Below, piece by piece: positions 18,342-26,586 of a DNA stretch of 64,000 bases. Both the position numbers and the translations under genes were made by a program. Within the stretch, counting starts at the first letter, position 1. Each line of letters starts with the position of its first letter. This stretch comes from Streptoverticillium olivoreticuli subsp. olivoreticuli (lineage in GTDB: Bacteria > Actinomycetota > Actinomycetes > Streptomycetales > Streptomycetaceae). The notes beneath the pieces are model-generated. The model saw only the letters and a list, made by a program, of their open reading frames with translations. It was not told the DNA's origin and did not search any database. The stretch is from contig NZ_CP031455.1 in assembly GCF_003391135.1 (NCBI RefSeq), positions 4,309,001-4,373,000 on the forward strand, given 5' to 3'.

Positions 18342-19187
18342 TCAGTCGTCGCCGTTGAGGATGGAGACCAGGCGCAGCATCTCCAGGTAGATCCACACCA
18401 GCGACATGGTGAGGCCGAAGGCGGCGCTCCAGGAGGCGTGGCGGGGGGCACCGTACCGCACGCCGTCCTCGATCTCCTTGAAGTCCATCGCCAGATAGGC
18501 CGCGCCGAGCAGCACGCCGATGACACCGACGCCGATGCCGAGCGCGCCGCTGCGCAGGCCGAGGCCGTCACCGCCGCCGAAGGCGGCGAACAGCAGGTTG
18601 ACCATCATCAGCAGGAAGAAGCCGATGGCGGCGGCCGTCACCACGCGGTAGAAGCGGTTGTTGACCCGGATCAGACCGGTCTTGTAGGCGACGAGGGTGC
18701 CGACGGCGACCGCCATCGTGCCCAGCACCGCCTGCACGGGGGCGCCGTCCGCGTAGTGGTTGTACGCCTTGCTGACGACGCCGAGGAAGACACCCTCGAA
18801 GAGGGCGTAGCCGAGGATCAGCGCCGGGGAGGGCTTCGCCTTGAACGTCTGGACGATGGCGAGCACCGCCGCGACGATGGCGGCGCCGAAGCCGAGCATC
18901 GGGGGCAGGTCGGTGACCCAGCCGAAGGCGGCACCGACGACGACCAGGCCCAGCGTCATCGCCGTACGCATGACGACGTCGTCCATCGTCATCCGGCCCG
19001 GCTGGGCGGGGGCGCCCTGCCGGAGGTCCGGCCCGCCCTGTGCGTACGGGTTGGTGGGCTGCGCGTAGGGGTCGCTCGCGTACGGGTTGCCCTGGGCCGC
19101 GGTCCCGGCCTGCGGCCCGGGTGTGAAGCCCGCGTAGCCGTTGTTGTCGCGCCACCCTCGCGAGAAGACCGGGTTGCTGCTCCTCAT
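18342..19187 (-). CDS. Bax inhibitor-1 / YccA-family membrane protein
   Basis: The 281-residue protein has an N-terminal cytosolic region with repeated tyrosine/proline/glycine motifs (NPYASDPYAQPTNPYAQ). About seven membrane spans follow, from residue 70 (TLGLVVVGAAFGWV) to the end (SLVWIYLEMLRLVSILNGDD). The acidic ends and the DFKEIE motif fit the YetJ/BI-1 fold, a pH-sensitive calcium-leak channel in characterised members. The ATG at 19187 follows GGAGGAGTGAG. Longer in-frame starts are not supported. The downstream hairpin closes the unit. Confidence 0.88.
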   Translation of the reverse strand: MRSSNPVFSRGWRDNNGYAGFTPGPQAGTAAQGNPYASDPYAQPTNPYAQGGPDLRQGAPAQPGRMTMDDVVMRTAMTLGLVVVGAAFGWVTDLPPMLGFGAAIVAAVLAIVQTFKAKPSPALILGYALFEGVFLGVVSKAYNHYADGAPVQAVLGTMAVAVGTLVAYKTGLIRVNNRFYRVVTAAAIGFFLLMMVNLLFAAFGGGDGLGLRSGALGIGVGVIGVLLGAAYLAMDFKEIEDGVRYGAPRHASWSAAFGLTMSLVWIYLEMLRLVSILNGDD

Positions 19188-19354
19188 CTCACTCCTCCAT
19201 GGCCACCGTGCGCGGCCTTGCGAACCAGGGTAATGGCTGGGCAAAGGAACGGGCTCGTACCGGGGGACGATCTTTTCTCCCCTGCCTCTGGAGGAGAACG
19301 AGAACCGGGGGCAGTCGGTTCCCTACGGAGAGTGGGCGCCATGAAGCAGAAGAG

Positions 19355-19437
19355 TGCCCGGAGCCGGACTTGAACCGGCACGGCCCGAAGGGCCAGCGAG
19401 GTTTAAGCTCGCCGTGTCTGCATTCCACCATCCGGGC
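19355..19437 (-). tRNA. bldA: tRNA-Leu(UAA), reads the rare UUA codon
   Basis: The complementary strand folds into a full class II tRNA. The acceptor is GCCCGGA/TCCGGGC with discriminator A; the anticodon stem GCGAG/CTCGC has loop CTTAAAC (anticodon UAA). The long variable arm is GGCCC-TTC-GGGCC and the T arm GCCGG-TTCAAGT-CCGGC. CCA is not encoded. In Streptomyces the single UUA-decoding tRNA is BldA, whose absence blocks aerial growth and much antibiotic production because TTA codons are confined to regulatory and secondary-metabolism genes. I noticed no in-frame TTA codon in the window genes I spot-checked. Confidence 0.95.
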
Positions 19438-19498
19438 AGGGCTCTCGGGCGTGCGAGCGGGAAGGCGCGCGAGCCTCTCTTACAAGGAGAGCAGGATG

Positions 19499-19527
19499 AG
19501 CCTAGCCCGGGAGCGCCCCCCAAACAG
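19499..19527 (-). promoter_or_regulatory. Possible bldA promoter
   Basis: On the minus strand TAGGCT (19504-19499) fits the -10 consensus, with CTGTTT 17 nt upstream as a weak -35. Transcription would start near 19492, leaving about 55 nt of 5' leader to be removed from the tRNA precursor. Confidence 0.4.
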
Positions 19528-19847
19528 CGGAACGAGGACCCGAGGTTGTCTTATTTTATTGGCAACTGAGGGTGCATCAGCGCAAGGACCGCGTCAAAGG
19601 CACATGCCACGGGCCGATACCCCCTGCTCCGTGCCCCGCCCCCGGCGCCGACCGGAATTGTCGCAATCTCGACGCCCCCGCGACCCCGCGGGGCCGGGGT
19701 ACCCGTCATACCCAAGGAGGATGCGGCCCCTCCCGGATACCTCCGTGGTCTGCCCCGGGAACGGTAGCTGGGGCTGATCCCCCGGAGCGTTCCACCACGG
19801 ACGATGGTGTAAGTCCCCCGCACCCGTCCCGATCGGAGCGCTCCACC
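19528..19847. other. Gene-free region before the ABC exporter genes
   Basis: This is about 320 bp. It contains one AT-rich patch (around 19545-19570, TCTTATTTTATTGGCAACTG) that stands out from its GC-rich surroundings, and short GC hairpins. It must hold the promoter for the rightward ABC genes, and possibly elements upstream of bldA. I see no ORF that I can support. Confidence 0.4.
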
Positions 19848-20636
19848 GTGCACCCCTCCAGCTCCCCCCTCGGCGTCCAGACCGCCGCCCGCCCGACCGC
19901 GGTGGCGGCCCACGCCACGGATCTCACCAAGGTCTACGGACACGGCGAGACCCAGGTGGTCGCGCTGGACTCGGTCTCCGTGGAGTTCCGGCAGGCCGAG
20001 TTCACCGCGATCATGGGCCCCTCCGGCTCCGGCAAGTCCACGCTGATGCACTGCATGGCCGGCCTCGACACCGTCTCCCGCGGATCCGCCCGCATCGGTG
20101 ACACCGAGCTGACCAACCTGGGCGACAAGAAGCTCACCCGCCTCCGGCGCGACAAGATCGGCTTCATCTTCCAGGCGTTCAACCTGCTGCCGACCCTGAC
20201 CGCCCTGGAGAACATCACGCTCCCCATGGACATCGCCGGCCGCAGGCCCGACCAGAAGTGGCTGGACATGGTCGTCGACACCGTCGGCCTCTCCGGGCGC
20301 CTGAAGCACCGGCCGAACCAGCTCTCCGGCGGCCAGCAGCAGCGCGTGGCCGTGGCCCGCGCCCTGGCCGGCAAGCCCGAGATCATGTTCGCCGACGAGC
20401 CCACCGGAAACCTCGACTCCCGCTCCGGCGCCGAGGTCCTCGGCTTCCTGCGCAACTCCGTCCGCGAGCTGGGCCAGACCGTCGTCATGGTCACCCACGA
20501 CCCCGTCGCCGCCTCCTACGCCGACCGCGTCGTCTTCCTCGCCGACGGCCGCATCGTCGACGAGCTGCACGGGCCCACCGCCGACGCCGTCCTCGACCGC
20601 ATGAAGCGCTTCGACGCCAAGGGCCGTACGAGCTGA
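19848..20636 (+). CDS. ABC transporter ATP-binding protein (MacB/LolD type)
   Basis: The 262-residue ATPase has Walker A GPSGSGKST, signature LSGGQQQR, Walker B IMFADEPTGNLDS and the H-loop THDPVAASYADR. FQAFNLLPTLTALENI is typical of the MacB/LolD class, which powers FtsX-like permeases for lipoprotein, peptide or antibiotic export. The GTG at 19848 has GGAG upstream and gives a short N-tail. The permease gene follows after 56 bp. It is closely similar throughout to the ATPase at 52697-53485. Confidence 0.9.
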   Translation: MHPSSSPLGVQTAARPTAVAAHATDLTKVYGHGETQVVALDSVSVEFRQAEFTAIMGPSGSGKSTLMHCMAGLDTVSRGSARIGDTELTNLGDKKLTRLRRDKIGFIFQAFNLLPTLTALENITLPMDIAGRRPDQKWLDMVVDTVGLSGRLKHRPNQLSGGQQQRVAVARALAGKPEIMFADEPTGNLDSRSGAEVLGFLRNSVRELGQTVVMVTHDPVAASYADRVVFLADGRIVDELHGPTADAVLDRMKRFDAKGRTS

Positions 20637-20692
20637 TCACGCAGCCCGCACCGCCAGCTCACGCCAGCCCACTCCCCCAGGACTGACCGCCC

Positions 20693-23212
20693 ATGTTCCG
20701 TACCGCCTTGCGCAATGTGCTCGCGCACAAGGCCAGGCTGCTGATGACCGTACTCGCCGTGCTGCTCGGCGTGGCCTTCGTCTCCGGCACCCTGGTCTTC
20801 ACCAACACGATCTCCGACGCCTACCAGAAGAGCTCCGAGAAGGGCTTCACCGGCGTCGACGTCGCCGTCACCCCGCACAAGGAGGACCGCGACAAGGGCA
20901 ACCCGGGCGCCGCGCCCAAGCTCACCCAGGCCACCCTCGACAAGATCGCCAAGGTGCCCGGCGCCGCCGCGGTCACCGGCTCGGTCAACGGCTTCGCCGC
21001 CGTCTCCGGCAAGGACGGCAAGCTGGTCGGCGAGGGCTTCAACTCCTCCGGCGCCAACTACTACCCGGGTGCGGACGGCAAGGACCCCCGCTATCCGATG
21101 AAGTCCGGCCGCGCCCCGCAGGCCGCGAACGAGGTCGCCCTCGACGCGAAGACCGCGGACCGCGCGGGGTACAAGGTCGGCGACACCGTACGGATGTCCG
21201 TCGACGGCCCGGTCCTCGAGCAGAAGGTCACCGGCATCTTCACCACCGACGACGGCAACGTCGCCGCGGGTGGCAGCCTCGCCCTCTTCGACACCGCCAC
21301 GGCGCAGAAGTACTACGCCAAGGCCGGCGAGTTCGGCGAGATCGACGTCAAGGCCGCCGCGGGCACCTCGCAGACCGCCCTCAAGGCCGCGGTCGACAAG
21401 GTCCTGCCGCGCGACACCGAGTCCCAGACCGGCAAGACGCTGGCCGAGGACCAGGCGAAGCTCATCGCCTCCGGCATGGACACGATGAAGACCACCCTGC
21501 TGACCTTCGCGGGCATCGCCCTCTTCGTGGGCATCTTCATCATCGCCAACACCTTCACCATGCTGGTCGCCCAGCGCACCAAGGAGCTCGCGCTGATGCG
21601 CGCCGTCGGCGCGAGCCGCGGCCAGGTCACCCGCTCCGTCCTCCTCGAGGCGTTCGTCGTCGGCGTGGTCGCCGCGGTCACCGGTCTCGTCGCGGGCATC
21701 GGCATCGGCGCGGGGCTGCGCTCGATCCTGAACTCCGCGGGCGCGAGCCTGCCGGACGGCCCGCTCGTCGTCTCCCCCGGCACGGTCGTCGCCTCGCTGG
21801 CCGTCGGCGTCGTGGTCACCATGCTCGCCGCCTGGCTGCCCGGCCGCCGCGCCGCGAAGATCCCGCCGGTCGCCGCGATGAACAGCGTGCACGCGGTGGC
21901 CACCCCGCGCTCCCTCGTGGTGCGCAACAGCATCGGCGCGGCCTTCAGCGGCCTCGGCGCCGCGCTCGTCCTCGTCGCCGGCTCGCAGTCGATCATGGCT
22001 CTCGGCGCGGGTCTGCTGCTCATCGGCGTCTTCGTGCTGACCCCGCTGCTGTCCCGGCCGCTGATCGCCGCTGCGGGGCCGCTGCTGCGCCCCTTCGGGA
22101 TCTCCGGCAAGCTCGCCCGGCAGAACGCGGTCCGCAACCCGCGCCGCACCGCCGCGACCGCCTCCGCCCTGATGATCGGCCTGACGCTGATCACCGGCAT
22201 GACCGTGCTCGCCGGCAGCCTCCAGGTCGCCATCGACAAGATGGCCTCCGGCGCCATCAAGGCCGACTACACGGTCTCCATGGCGAGCATGACGCCGCTC
22301 TCCCCGGACGTGGAGAAGAAGCTCGGCGCCAGCCCCGACGTCGCCGCCGTCAGCCCGCTGCGGACGTCCGAGGCCCGCATCGACGGCGGCCGCCAGTCGC
22401 TGACCGGTGTCAACGGCAAGAGCATCGCCGACCTGACGAAGGTCGACTTCACGGCCGGCTCCTTCGCCGGGCTCTCCGGCGGCAAGGCCGTCGTCGACGA
22501 CAAGACCGCCCGGAACCACGGCTGGAAGCTCGGCTCCTCCTTCGCCACCACCTTCGAGGACGGCAAGCAGGGCAGGCTGACGGTCTCCGGTGTCTACAAG
22601 GGCAACGACCTGATCCGCGGCATCATGGTCGACAACACGACCCTGGCGCCGCACCAGTCCGAGATCGTCGACATGCAGGTCCTGGTCAAGACCAAGGCCG
22701 GGGTCAGCTCCTCCGCCAAGGACTCGATCGCCAAGACGCTCGGCGACAACCCCGCCATCGCGATCAAGACCAAGCAGGACATCTCCAACGAGATCGCCAA
22801 GGCGATCAACATGATGCTGAACATCCTCTACGGGCTGCTCGCCATGGCCGTGATCGTGGCGGTGCTCGGGGTCATCAACACCCTGGCGATGTCGGTCTTC
22901 GAGCGCTCCCAGGAGATCGGGATGCTGCGGGCCATCGGCCTGGACCGCAAGGGCATCAAGCGGATGGTCCGCCTGGAGTCGCTGATCATCTCGCTCTTCG
23001 GCGGTGTGCTCGGCATCGGCCTCGGCGTCTTCTTCGGCTGGGCCGGCGGCCGCCTGATAGGCAAGTCCATGGCCGACTTCGAGCTGGTCCTCCCCTGGAC
23101 CCGGATGCTCGTCTTCCTCCTGCTGGCCGCCCTCGTGGGCGTCCTGGCCGCCCTGTGGCCCGCCCGCCGGGCCGCCAAGCTGAACATGCTGTCGGCGATC
23201 AAGGCGGAGTAG
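20693..23212 (+). CDS. FtsX-family ABC permease
   Basis: The 839-residue permease begins with MFRTALRNVLAHKARLL and one span, then a large extracytoplasmic domain (residues about 45-265) and three spans carrying the FtsX core (TKELALMRAVGASRGQVTRS). A second half repeats this plan: spans, an extracellular domain (about 510-700), and a core with SQEIGMLRAIGLDRKGIKRMV. This duplicated arrangement is typical of actinobacterial MacB-like exporters that act on envelope substrates rather than importing. The substrate is unknown. It pairs with the ATPase directly upstream. Confidence 0.9.
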   Translation: MFRTALRNVLAHKARLLMTVLAVLLGVAFVSGTLVFTNTISDAYQKSSEKGFTGVDVAVTPHKEDRDKGNPGAAPKLTQATLDKIAKVPGAAAVTGSVNGFAAVSGKDGKLVGEGFNSSGANYYPGADGKDPRYPMKSGRAPQAANEVALDAKTADRAGYKVGDTVRMSVDGPVLEQKVTGIFTTDDGNVAAGGSLALFDTATAQKYYAKAGEFGEIDVKAAAGTSQTALKAAVDKVLPRDTESQTGKTLAEDQAKLIASGMDTMKTTLLTFAGIALFVGIFIIANTFTMLVAQRTKELALMRAVGASRGQVTRSVLLEAFVVGVVAAVTGLVAGIGIGAGLRSILNSAGASLPDGPLVVSPGTVVASLAVGVVVTMLAAWLPGRRAAKIPPVAAMNSVHAVATPRSLVVRNSIGAAFSGLGAALVLVAGSQSIMALGAGLLLIGVFVLTPLLSRPLIAAAGPLLRPFGISGKLARQNAVRNPRRTAATASALMIGLTLITGMTVLAGSLQVAIDKMASGAIKADYTVSMASMTPLSPDVEKKLGASPDVAAVSPLRTSEARIDGGRQSLTGVNGKSIADLTKVDFTAGSFAGLSGGKAVVDDKTARNHGWKLGSSFATTFEDGKQGRLTVSGVYKGNDLIRGIMVDNTTLAPHQSEIVDMQVLVKTKAGVSSSAKDSIAKTLGDNPAIAIKTKQDISNEIAKAINMMLNILYGLLAMAVIVAVLGVINTLAMSVFERSQEIGMLRAIGLDRKGIKRMVRLESLIISLFGGVLGIGLGVFFGWAGGRLIGKSMADFELVLPWTRMLVFLLLAALVGVLAALWPARRAAKLNMLSAIKAE

Positions 23213-23230
23213 TTCCGCGCCAGCACCCGG

Positions 23231-23270
23231 ACGGGCTGGAATCGGCTGAACTCAGCTGATTCCAGCCCGT
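23231..23270. terminator. Bidirectional terminator
   Basis: A 19-bp inverted repeat (23231-23249 / 23252-23270, one G-T pair) begins ACGGGCTGGAATC and lies between the convergent permease and methyltransferase genes. The tip leaves only 2 nt, so the real loop will be larger. Confidence 0.85.
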
Positions 23271-23277
23271 TCTGCGT

Positions 23278-24591
23278 TCAGCCGCGCCAGTCCCGCGCCC
23301 GCAGCGGCACACCGGACGCACCGGACTCCGGCGTGCGGACGGCCAGGACCTGGTTCACGCCGATGCGGTTGCGCTCGAAGGACAGCGCGGAGGCCGCCAT
23401 GTACAGACGCCAGACCCGTGCCCGGCCGGGGGACGTCAGGCGCGCGGCCTCGTCCCAGTGGGTCTCCAGGTTCGCCACCCACTGACGCAGCGTCAGCGCG
23501 TAGTGCTCGCGGATCGCCTCCACGTCCCGGACCTCGAACCCGGCCTCCTCCAGCTGCGCCACCGTCCGGCCGACCGGCGCCAGCTCGCCGTCCGGGAAGA
23601 CGTAGCGGTCTATGAACTCGTCCGTCTCGTACGCCTCTTCGTCCATCAGCGGCCGCCGCGCGATCTGGTGGTTGAGCAGCCTGCCGCCCGGCACGAGGAG
23701 GGCGAAGAGGTCGGCGGCGTACTCCGCGTAGCGCGCGGAGCCGACGTGCTCGGCCATGCCGATCGAGGAGACGGCGTCGAAGGGGCCGTCGGAGATCTCG
23801 CGGTAGTCCTGCACCCGGATCTCGACACGGTCCGTCAGACCGGCCTCGGCGACGCGCTTTCGGGCGTACGCGGCCTGCTCCTCGGAGAGGGTGATGCCGA
23901 CCGCGCCGACGCCGTACTCCCGGGCCGCGTGCAGCACCATGGAGCCCCAGCCGCAGCCCACGTCCAGCAGCCGCTGTCCGGGCCGGAGGTCCAGCTTGCG
24001 GCAGACCAGGTCGAGCTTGGCCCGCTGGGCGTCCTCGAGAGTGCTGTCGGGGCTCTCCCAGTAGGCGCAGGAGTAGACCATGGAGGGGCCGAGGACCTTC
24101 TCGTAGAAGGCGTTGCCGACGTCGTAGTGGTGGCTGATGGCCTCTTTGTCGCGGCGCGGGGTGTGCAGGCGGCCGCCGGTCCTGCGGGCCTCCTCGCGCG
24201 GGGGGCGCGGCGGGAGGCCGGGGCCGCCCAGCCTGGCCAGTTCGGCGGCCGCGGCCCGCAGGCGCGGGTCGCGCGCGGCGGTCAGCAGGGCGGCGAGGCC
24301 ACTGCGCCGGTCGGTGTCCTCGCCGCGCTCCCAGAGGGTGCCGGCGAGCAGTTCGAGCGCTCGGTAGAGATCGCCCTCGACGTCGATGTCGCCCGCGACC
24401 CAGGCGCGGGCGAGGCCCAGCTCACCGGGCTTCCAGAGCAGTCGGCGCAGGGCGCGGCGGTGGCGGATGACGAGGGTGGGGGTACCCGGAGGGCCGTACT
24501 CGCTGCGGTCCCAGGCGCGGATCCGGACCGGGAGCGGAGTTCCCAGCACGTCTTCCACGAGCGTGGTGAGCCGTCGAGCGGCGTCGGCCAT
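23278..24591 (-). CDS. Cyclopropane-fatty-acyl-phospholipid synthase-family methyltransferase
   Basis: The 437-residue SAM-dependent enzyme has an N-terminal lipid-binding region, then ISHHYDVGNAFYEKVLG and YSCAYW. The SAM site is LLDVGCGWGS and the downstream blocks are SIGMAEHVG and the C-terminal HYALTLRQWVANLE. CFA synthases add a methylene across lipid double bonds; relatives methylate or branch fatty acids. The ATG at 24591 is preferred over one 15 bp upstream because GGAGGTG sits 8 nt before it. It is monocistronic. The reaction type (cyclopropanation or 10-methylation) cannot be decided by eye. Confidence 0.88.
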   Translation of the reverse strand: MADAARRLTTLVEDVLGTPLPVRIRAWDRSEYGPPGTPTLVIRHRRALRRLLWKPGELGLARAWVAGDIDVEGDLYRALELLAGTLWERGEDTDRRSGLAALLTAARDPRLRAAAAELARLGGPGLPPRPPREEARRTGGRLHTPRRDKEAISHHYDVGNAFYEKVLGPSMVYSCAYWESPDSTLEDAQRAKLDLVCRKLDLRPGQRLLDVGCGWGSMVLHAAREYGVGAVGITLSEEQAAYARKRVAEAGLTDRVEIRVQDYREISDGPFDAVSSIGMAEHVGSARYAEYAADLFALLVPGGRLLNHQIARRPLMDEEAYETDEFIDRYVFPDGELAPVGRTVAQLEEAGFEVRDVEAIREHYALTLRQWVANLETHWDEAARLTSPGRARVWRLYMAASALSFERNRIGVNQVLAVRTPESGASGVPLRARDWRG

Positions 24592-24707
24592 GTCGCACAC
24601 CTCCATGATGCAAGGTCAGGAGAAACGTTCAACTGACACCTAAACACCAAGAGCGGGTCCGGTAGTCCCGTTCCGTCAGATTAGATCGGCGGTGCGTGAC
24701 CGGATAC

Positions 24708-24750
24708 GCCGGAAGGCGCCCACCCCACGGATTGGTGGACGCCTTCCGGC
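24708..24750 (-). terminator. Terminator after ndh
   Basis: Seventeen-base arms (24708-24724 and 24734-24750) pair with one mismatch around a 9-nt loop. The hairpin lies about 40 nt after the ndh stop, before the methyltransferase promoter. Confidence 0.8.
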
Positions 24751-24787
24751 AAGTTGACCGCGGGGACGCCGCGGCGGTGACCCGAGG

Positions 24788-26176
24788 TCAGGAAGCCTTC
24801 GCCTTCGTGCTGTCGGCGGGGGCGTCCTTCTTCATCTGCGGGGCGGGCTTGGCGGCCTCGTAGAACTCCTCGCGGGGGTTCTCCATGGCGCCGAGCGAGA
24901 CGACCTCGCGCTTGAGGAACATGCCCAGGGTCCAGTCCGCGAAGACGCGGATCTTGCGGTTCCAGGTCGGCATGGCCATGCCGTGGTAGCCGCGGTGCAT
25001 GTACCAGGCGAGACGGCCCTTGAGCTTGATCTTCATCTTGCCCATGACGATCATCGCGACGCCCTTGTGGAGGCCGAGGCCCGCCACCGCACCCTTGTTG
25101 GCGTGCTCGTACGTCTTCTGCGGGAAGCCCCGCATGCCCGAGACCACGTTGTCGCCGAGAACCTTGGCCTGGCGCAGCGCGTGCTGGGCGTTCGGCGGGC
25201 ACCAGGCGTTCTCGTTGCCCGCCTTGCGGCCGATCATGTCCGGGACCTGGGCGTTGTCGCCCGCGGCCCAGATGTAGTCGGTGCCCTGGACCTGGAGGGT
25301 CTCGGAGGTGTCGACGTGGCCGCGCGGACCGAGCGGCAGGCCGAAGCGGGCCAGCGCCGGGTTGGGCTTGACGCCCGCGGTCCACACGATCGTGTTGGAG
25401 TCGACCTCGAGGCCGTTCTTCAGCACGACGTGGCCGTCGATGCAGGAGTCCATCGAGGTGGAGAGGTGGATCTCGACCCCACGGCTCTCCAGGTGCTCCT
25501 TGCCGTACGCGCCGAGCTTCGGCCCGACCTCGGGAAGGATCTTGTCGGCGGCGTCGACCAGAACGAAGCGCATGTCCTCGCGCTTGACGTTCGGGTAGTA
25601 CTTCGCGGCGTCGCGGGCCATGTCCTCGACCTCGCCGACCGTCTCCGCGCCGGCGAAGCCGCCGCCGATGAAGACGAAGGTGAGCGCCTTGCGGCGGATC
25701 TCCTCGTCGGTGGTCGAGTCGGCCTTGTCGAGCTGCTCGAGGACGTGGTTGCGCAGGCCGATGGCCTCCTCGATGCCCTTCATGCCGATGCCGTTCTCGG
25801 CCAGGCCGGGGATCGGGAAGGTGCGGGAGACGGCGCCGAGCGCGACGACCAGGTAGTCGAAGGGCAGCTCGTAGGCCTCGCCGACGAGCGGCGCGATCGT
25901 GGCTACCTTGCGGTCCTGGTCGATGGTCGTGACGCGGCCGGTGAGGACCTCCGCCTTGGGGAGCACGCGTCGCAGCGGCACCACGACGTGGCGGGGGGAG
26001 ATACTGCCGGCAGCTGCTTCGGGCAGGAAGGGCTGGTACGTCATGTACGAGCGCGGGTCGACGACCGTGACGGTCGCCTCGCCGTACCGCATCTTCTTAA
26101 GGATGCGGCGCGCCGCGTACAGGCCGACGTACCCACCGCCTACTACGAGGATCCGTGGACGCTCCGTGGTGCTCAT
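24788..26176 (-). CDS. ndh: Type II NADH dehydrogenase
   Basis: This is a 462-residue single-subunit, non-proton-pumping NADH:menaquinone oxidoreductase. The FAD-binding VVGGGYVGLYAARR is at the N-terminus and the NADH-binding FVFIGGGFAGAETVGE in the middle. TGRV, the WTAGVKPNP turn and IWAAGDNAQVPD follow. A C-terminal amphipathic region (KLKGRLAWYMHRGYHG) should mount it on the membrane. The start at 26176 (MSTTERP) has no ribosome-binding site, but a GATACT -10-like box lies 6 nt upstream, suggesting a leaderless message. A Rex-type operator lies 34 bp upstream, so expression should rise when NADH accumulates. Confidence 0.92.
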   Translation of the reverse strand: MSTTERPRILVVGGGYVGLYAARRILKKMRYGEATVTVVDPRSYMTYQPFLPEAAAGSISPRHVVVPLRRVLPKAEVLTGRVTTIDQDRKVATIAPLVGEAYELPFDYLVVALGAVSRTFPIPGLAENGIGMKGIEEAIGLRNHVLEQLDKADSTTDEEIRRKALTFVFIGGGFAGAETVGEVEDMARDAAKYYPNVKREDMRFVLVDAADKILPEVGPKLGAYGKEHLESRGVEIHLSTSMDSCIDGHVVLKNGLEVDSNTIVWTAGVKPNPALARFGLPLGPRGHVDTSETLQVQGTDYIWAAGDNAQVPDMIGRKAGNENAWCPPNAQHALRQAKVLGDNVVSGMRGFPQKTYEHANKGAVAGLGLHKGVAMIVMGKMKIKLKGRLAWYMHRGYHGMAMPTWNRKIRVFADWTLGMFLKREVVSLGAMENPREEFYEAAKPAPQMKKDAPADSTKAKAS

Positions 26177-26209
26177 GTTTCGAGTATCCAGCACTCCGGA
26201 CGGGGGTGC

Positions 26210-26227
26210 TCGTGAGCCCCTTCACAA
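26210..26227. promoter_or_regulatory. Rex operator-like site in the ndh promoter
   Basis: TCGTGAGCCCCTTCACAA read on the other strand is TTGTGAAGGGGCTCACGA. It matches the Rex consensus TTGTGAANNNNTTCACAA at 12 of 14 defined positions. It lies just upstream of the predicted -10 box of ndh. Rex represses respiratory genes when NADH is low in Streptomyces, and ndh is a known type of target. Confidence 0.8.
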
Positions 26228-26550
26228 GGAGTCGGGAGGGGTCTGCTACACTCCGCCGCCGCCGTGACCGATGCCATACCCCCGAAAGGGAACCACCGCG
26301 TCGGCGCATGCGTTGGTCACCCCTGCTGAACTGGGCTTGCGGCACCGCCGCCGGGTAGACCACTGCCGTACGACAGCTCGCATAAACGTCTCTTTAACTC
26401 AGCCGATACCAGACGCTTTCCGACCGCCGAAGGTTTGGAACGACCCAAACGGGGCACTTCGGCGCTTCCGCTTGCCGAACGCGCCGATTTTTCATGTGAA
26501 GGATTTCACGAACTTTCTTCGGCGAGGGCCCGGGAAGGGCCTCCGAAGGC
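26228..26550. other. Gene-free region between ndh promoter and ppx/gppA 3' end
   Basis: About 320 bp carry no supportable ORF although the AT content is above average (26365-26520). It includes a small hairpin (CCCCCGAAAGGG near 26280) and a second Rex-like palindrome at 26494-26511. It may hold a distal ndh promoter or a small RNA. Confidence 0.4.
26494..26511. promoter_or_regulatory. Second Rex-like palindrome
   Basis: ATGTGAAGGATTTCACGA has perfect GTGAA/TTCAC half-sites with the 4-nt spacing of Rex operators, and matches the consensus at 12 of 14 positions. It lies 318 bp upstream of the ndh start and about 75 bp past the ppx/gppA stop, with no annotated gene beside it. Confidence 0.55.
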
Positions 26551-26582
26551 CCCCGCAGGGGCCCTCAGGAGCCCCTGCGGGG
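26551..26582 (-). terminator. Terminator of the divIC-DUF501-ppx unit
   Basis: CCCCGCAGGGGC (26551-26562) pairs perfectly with GCCCCTGCGGGG (26571-26582) around an 8-nt loop. It begins 5 nt after the ppx/gppA stop. Confidence 0.8.
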
Positions 26583-26586
26583 CCCG

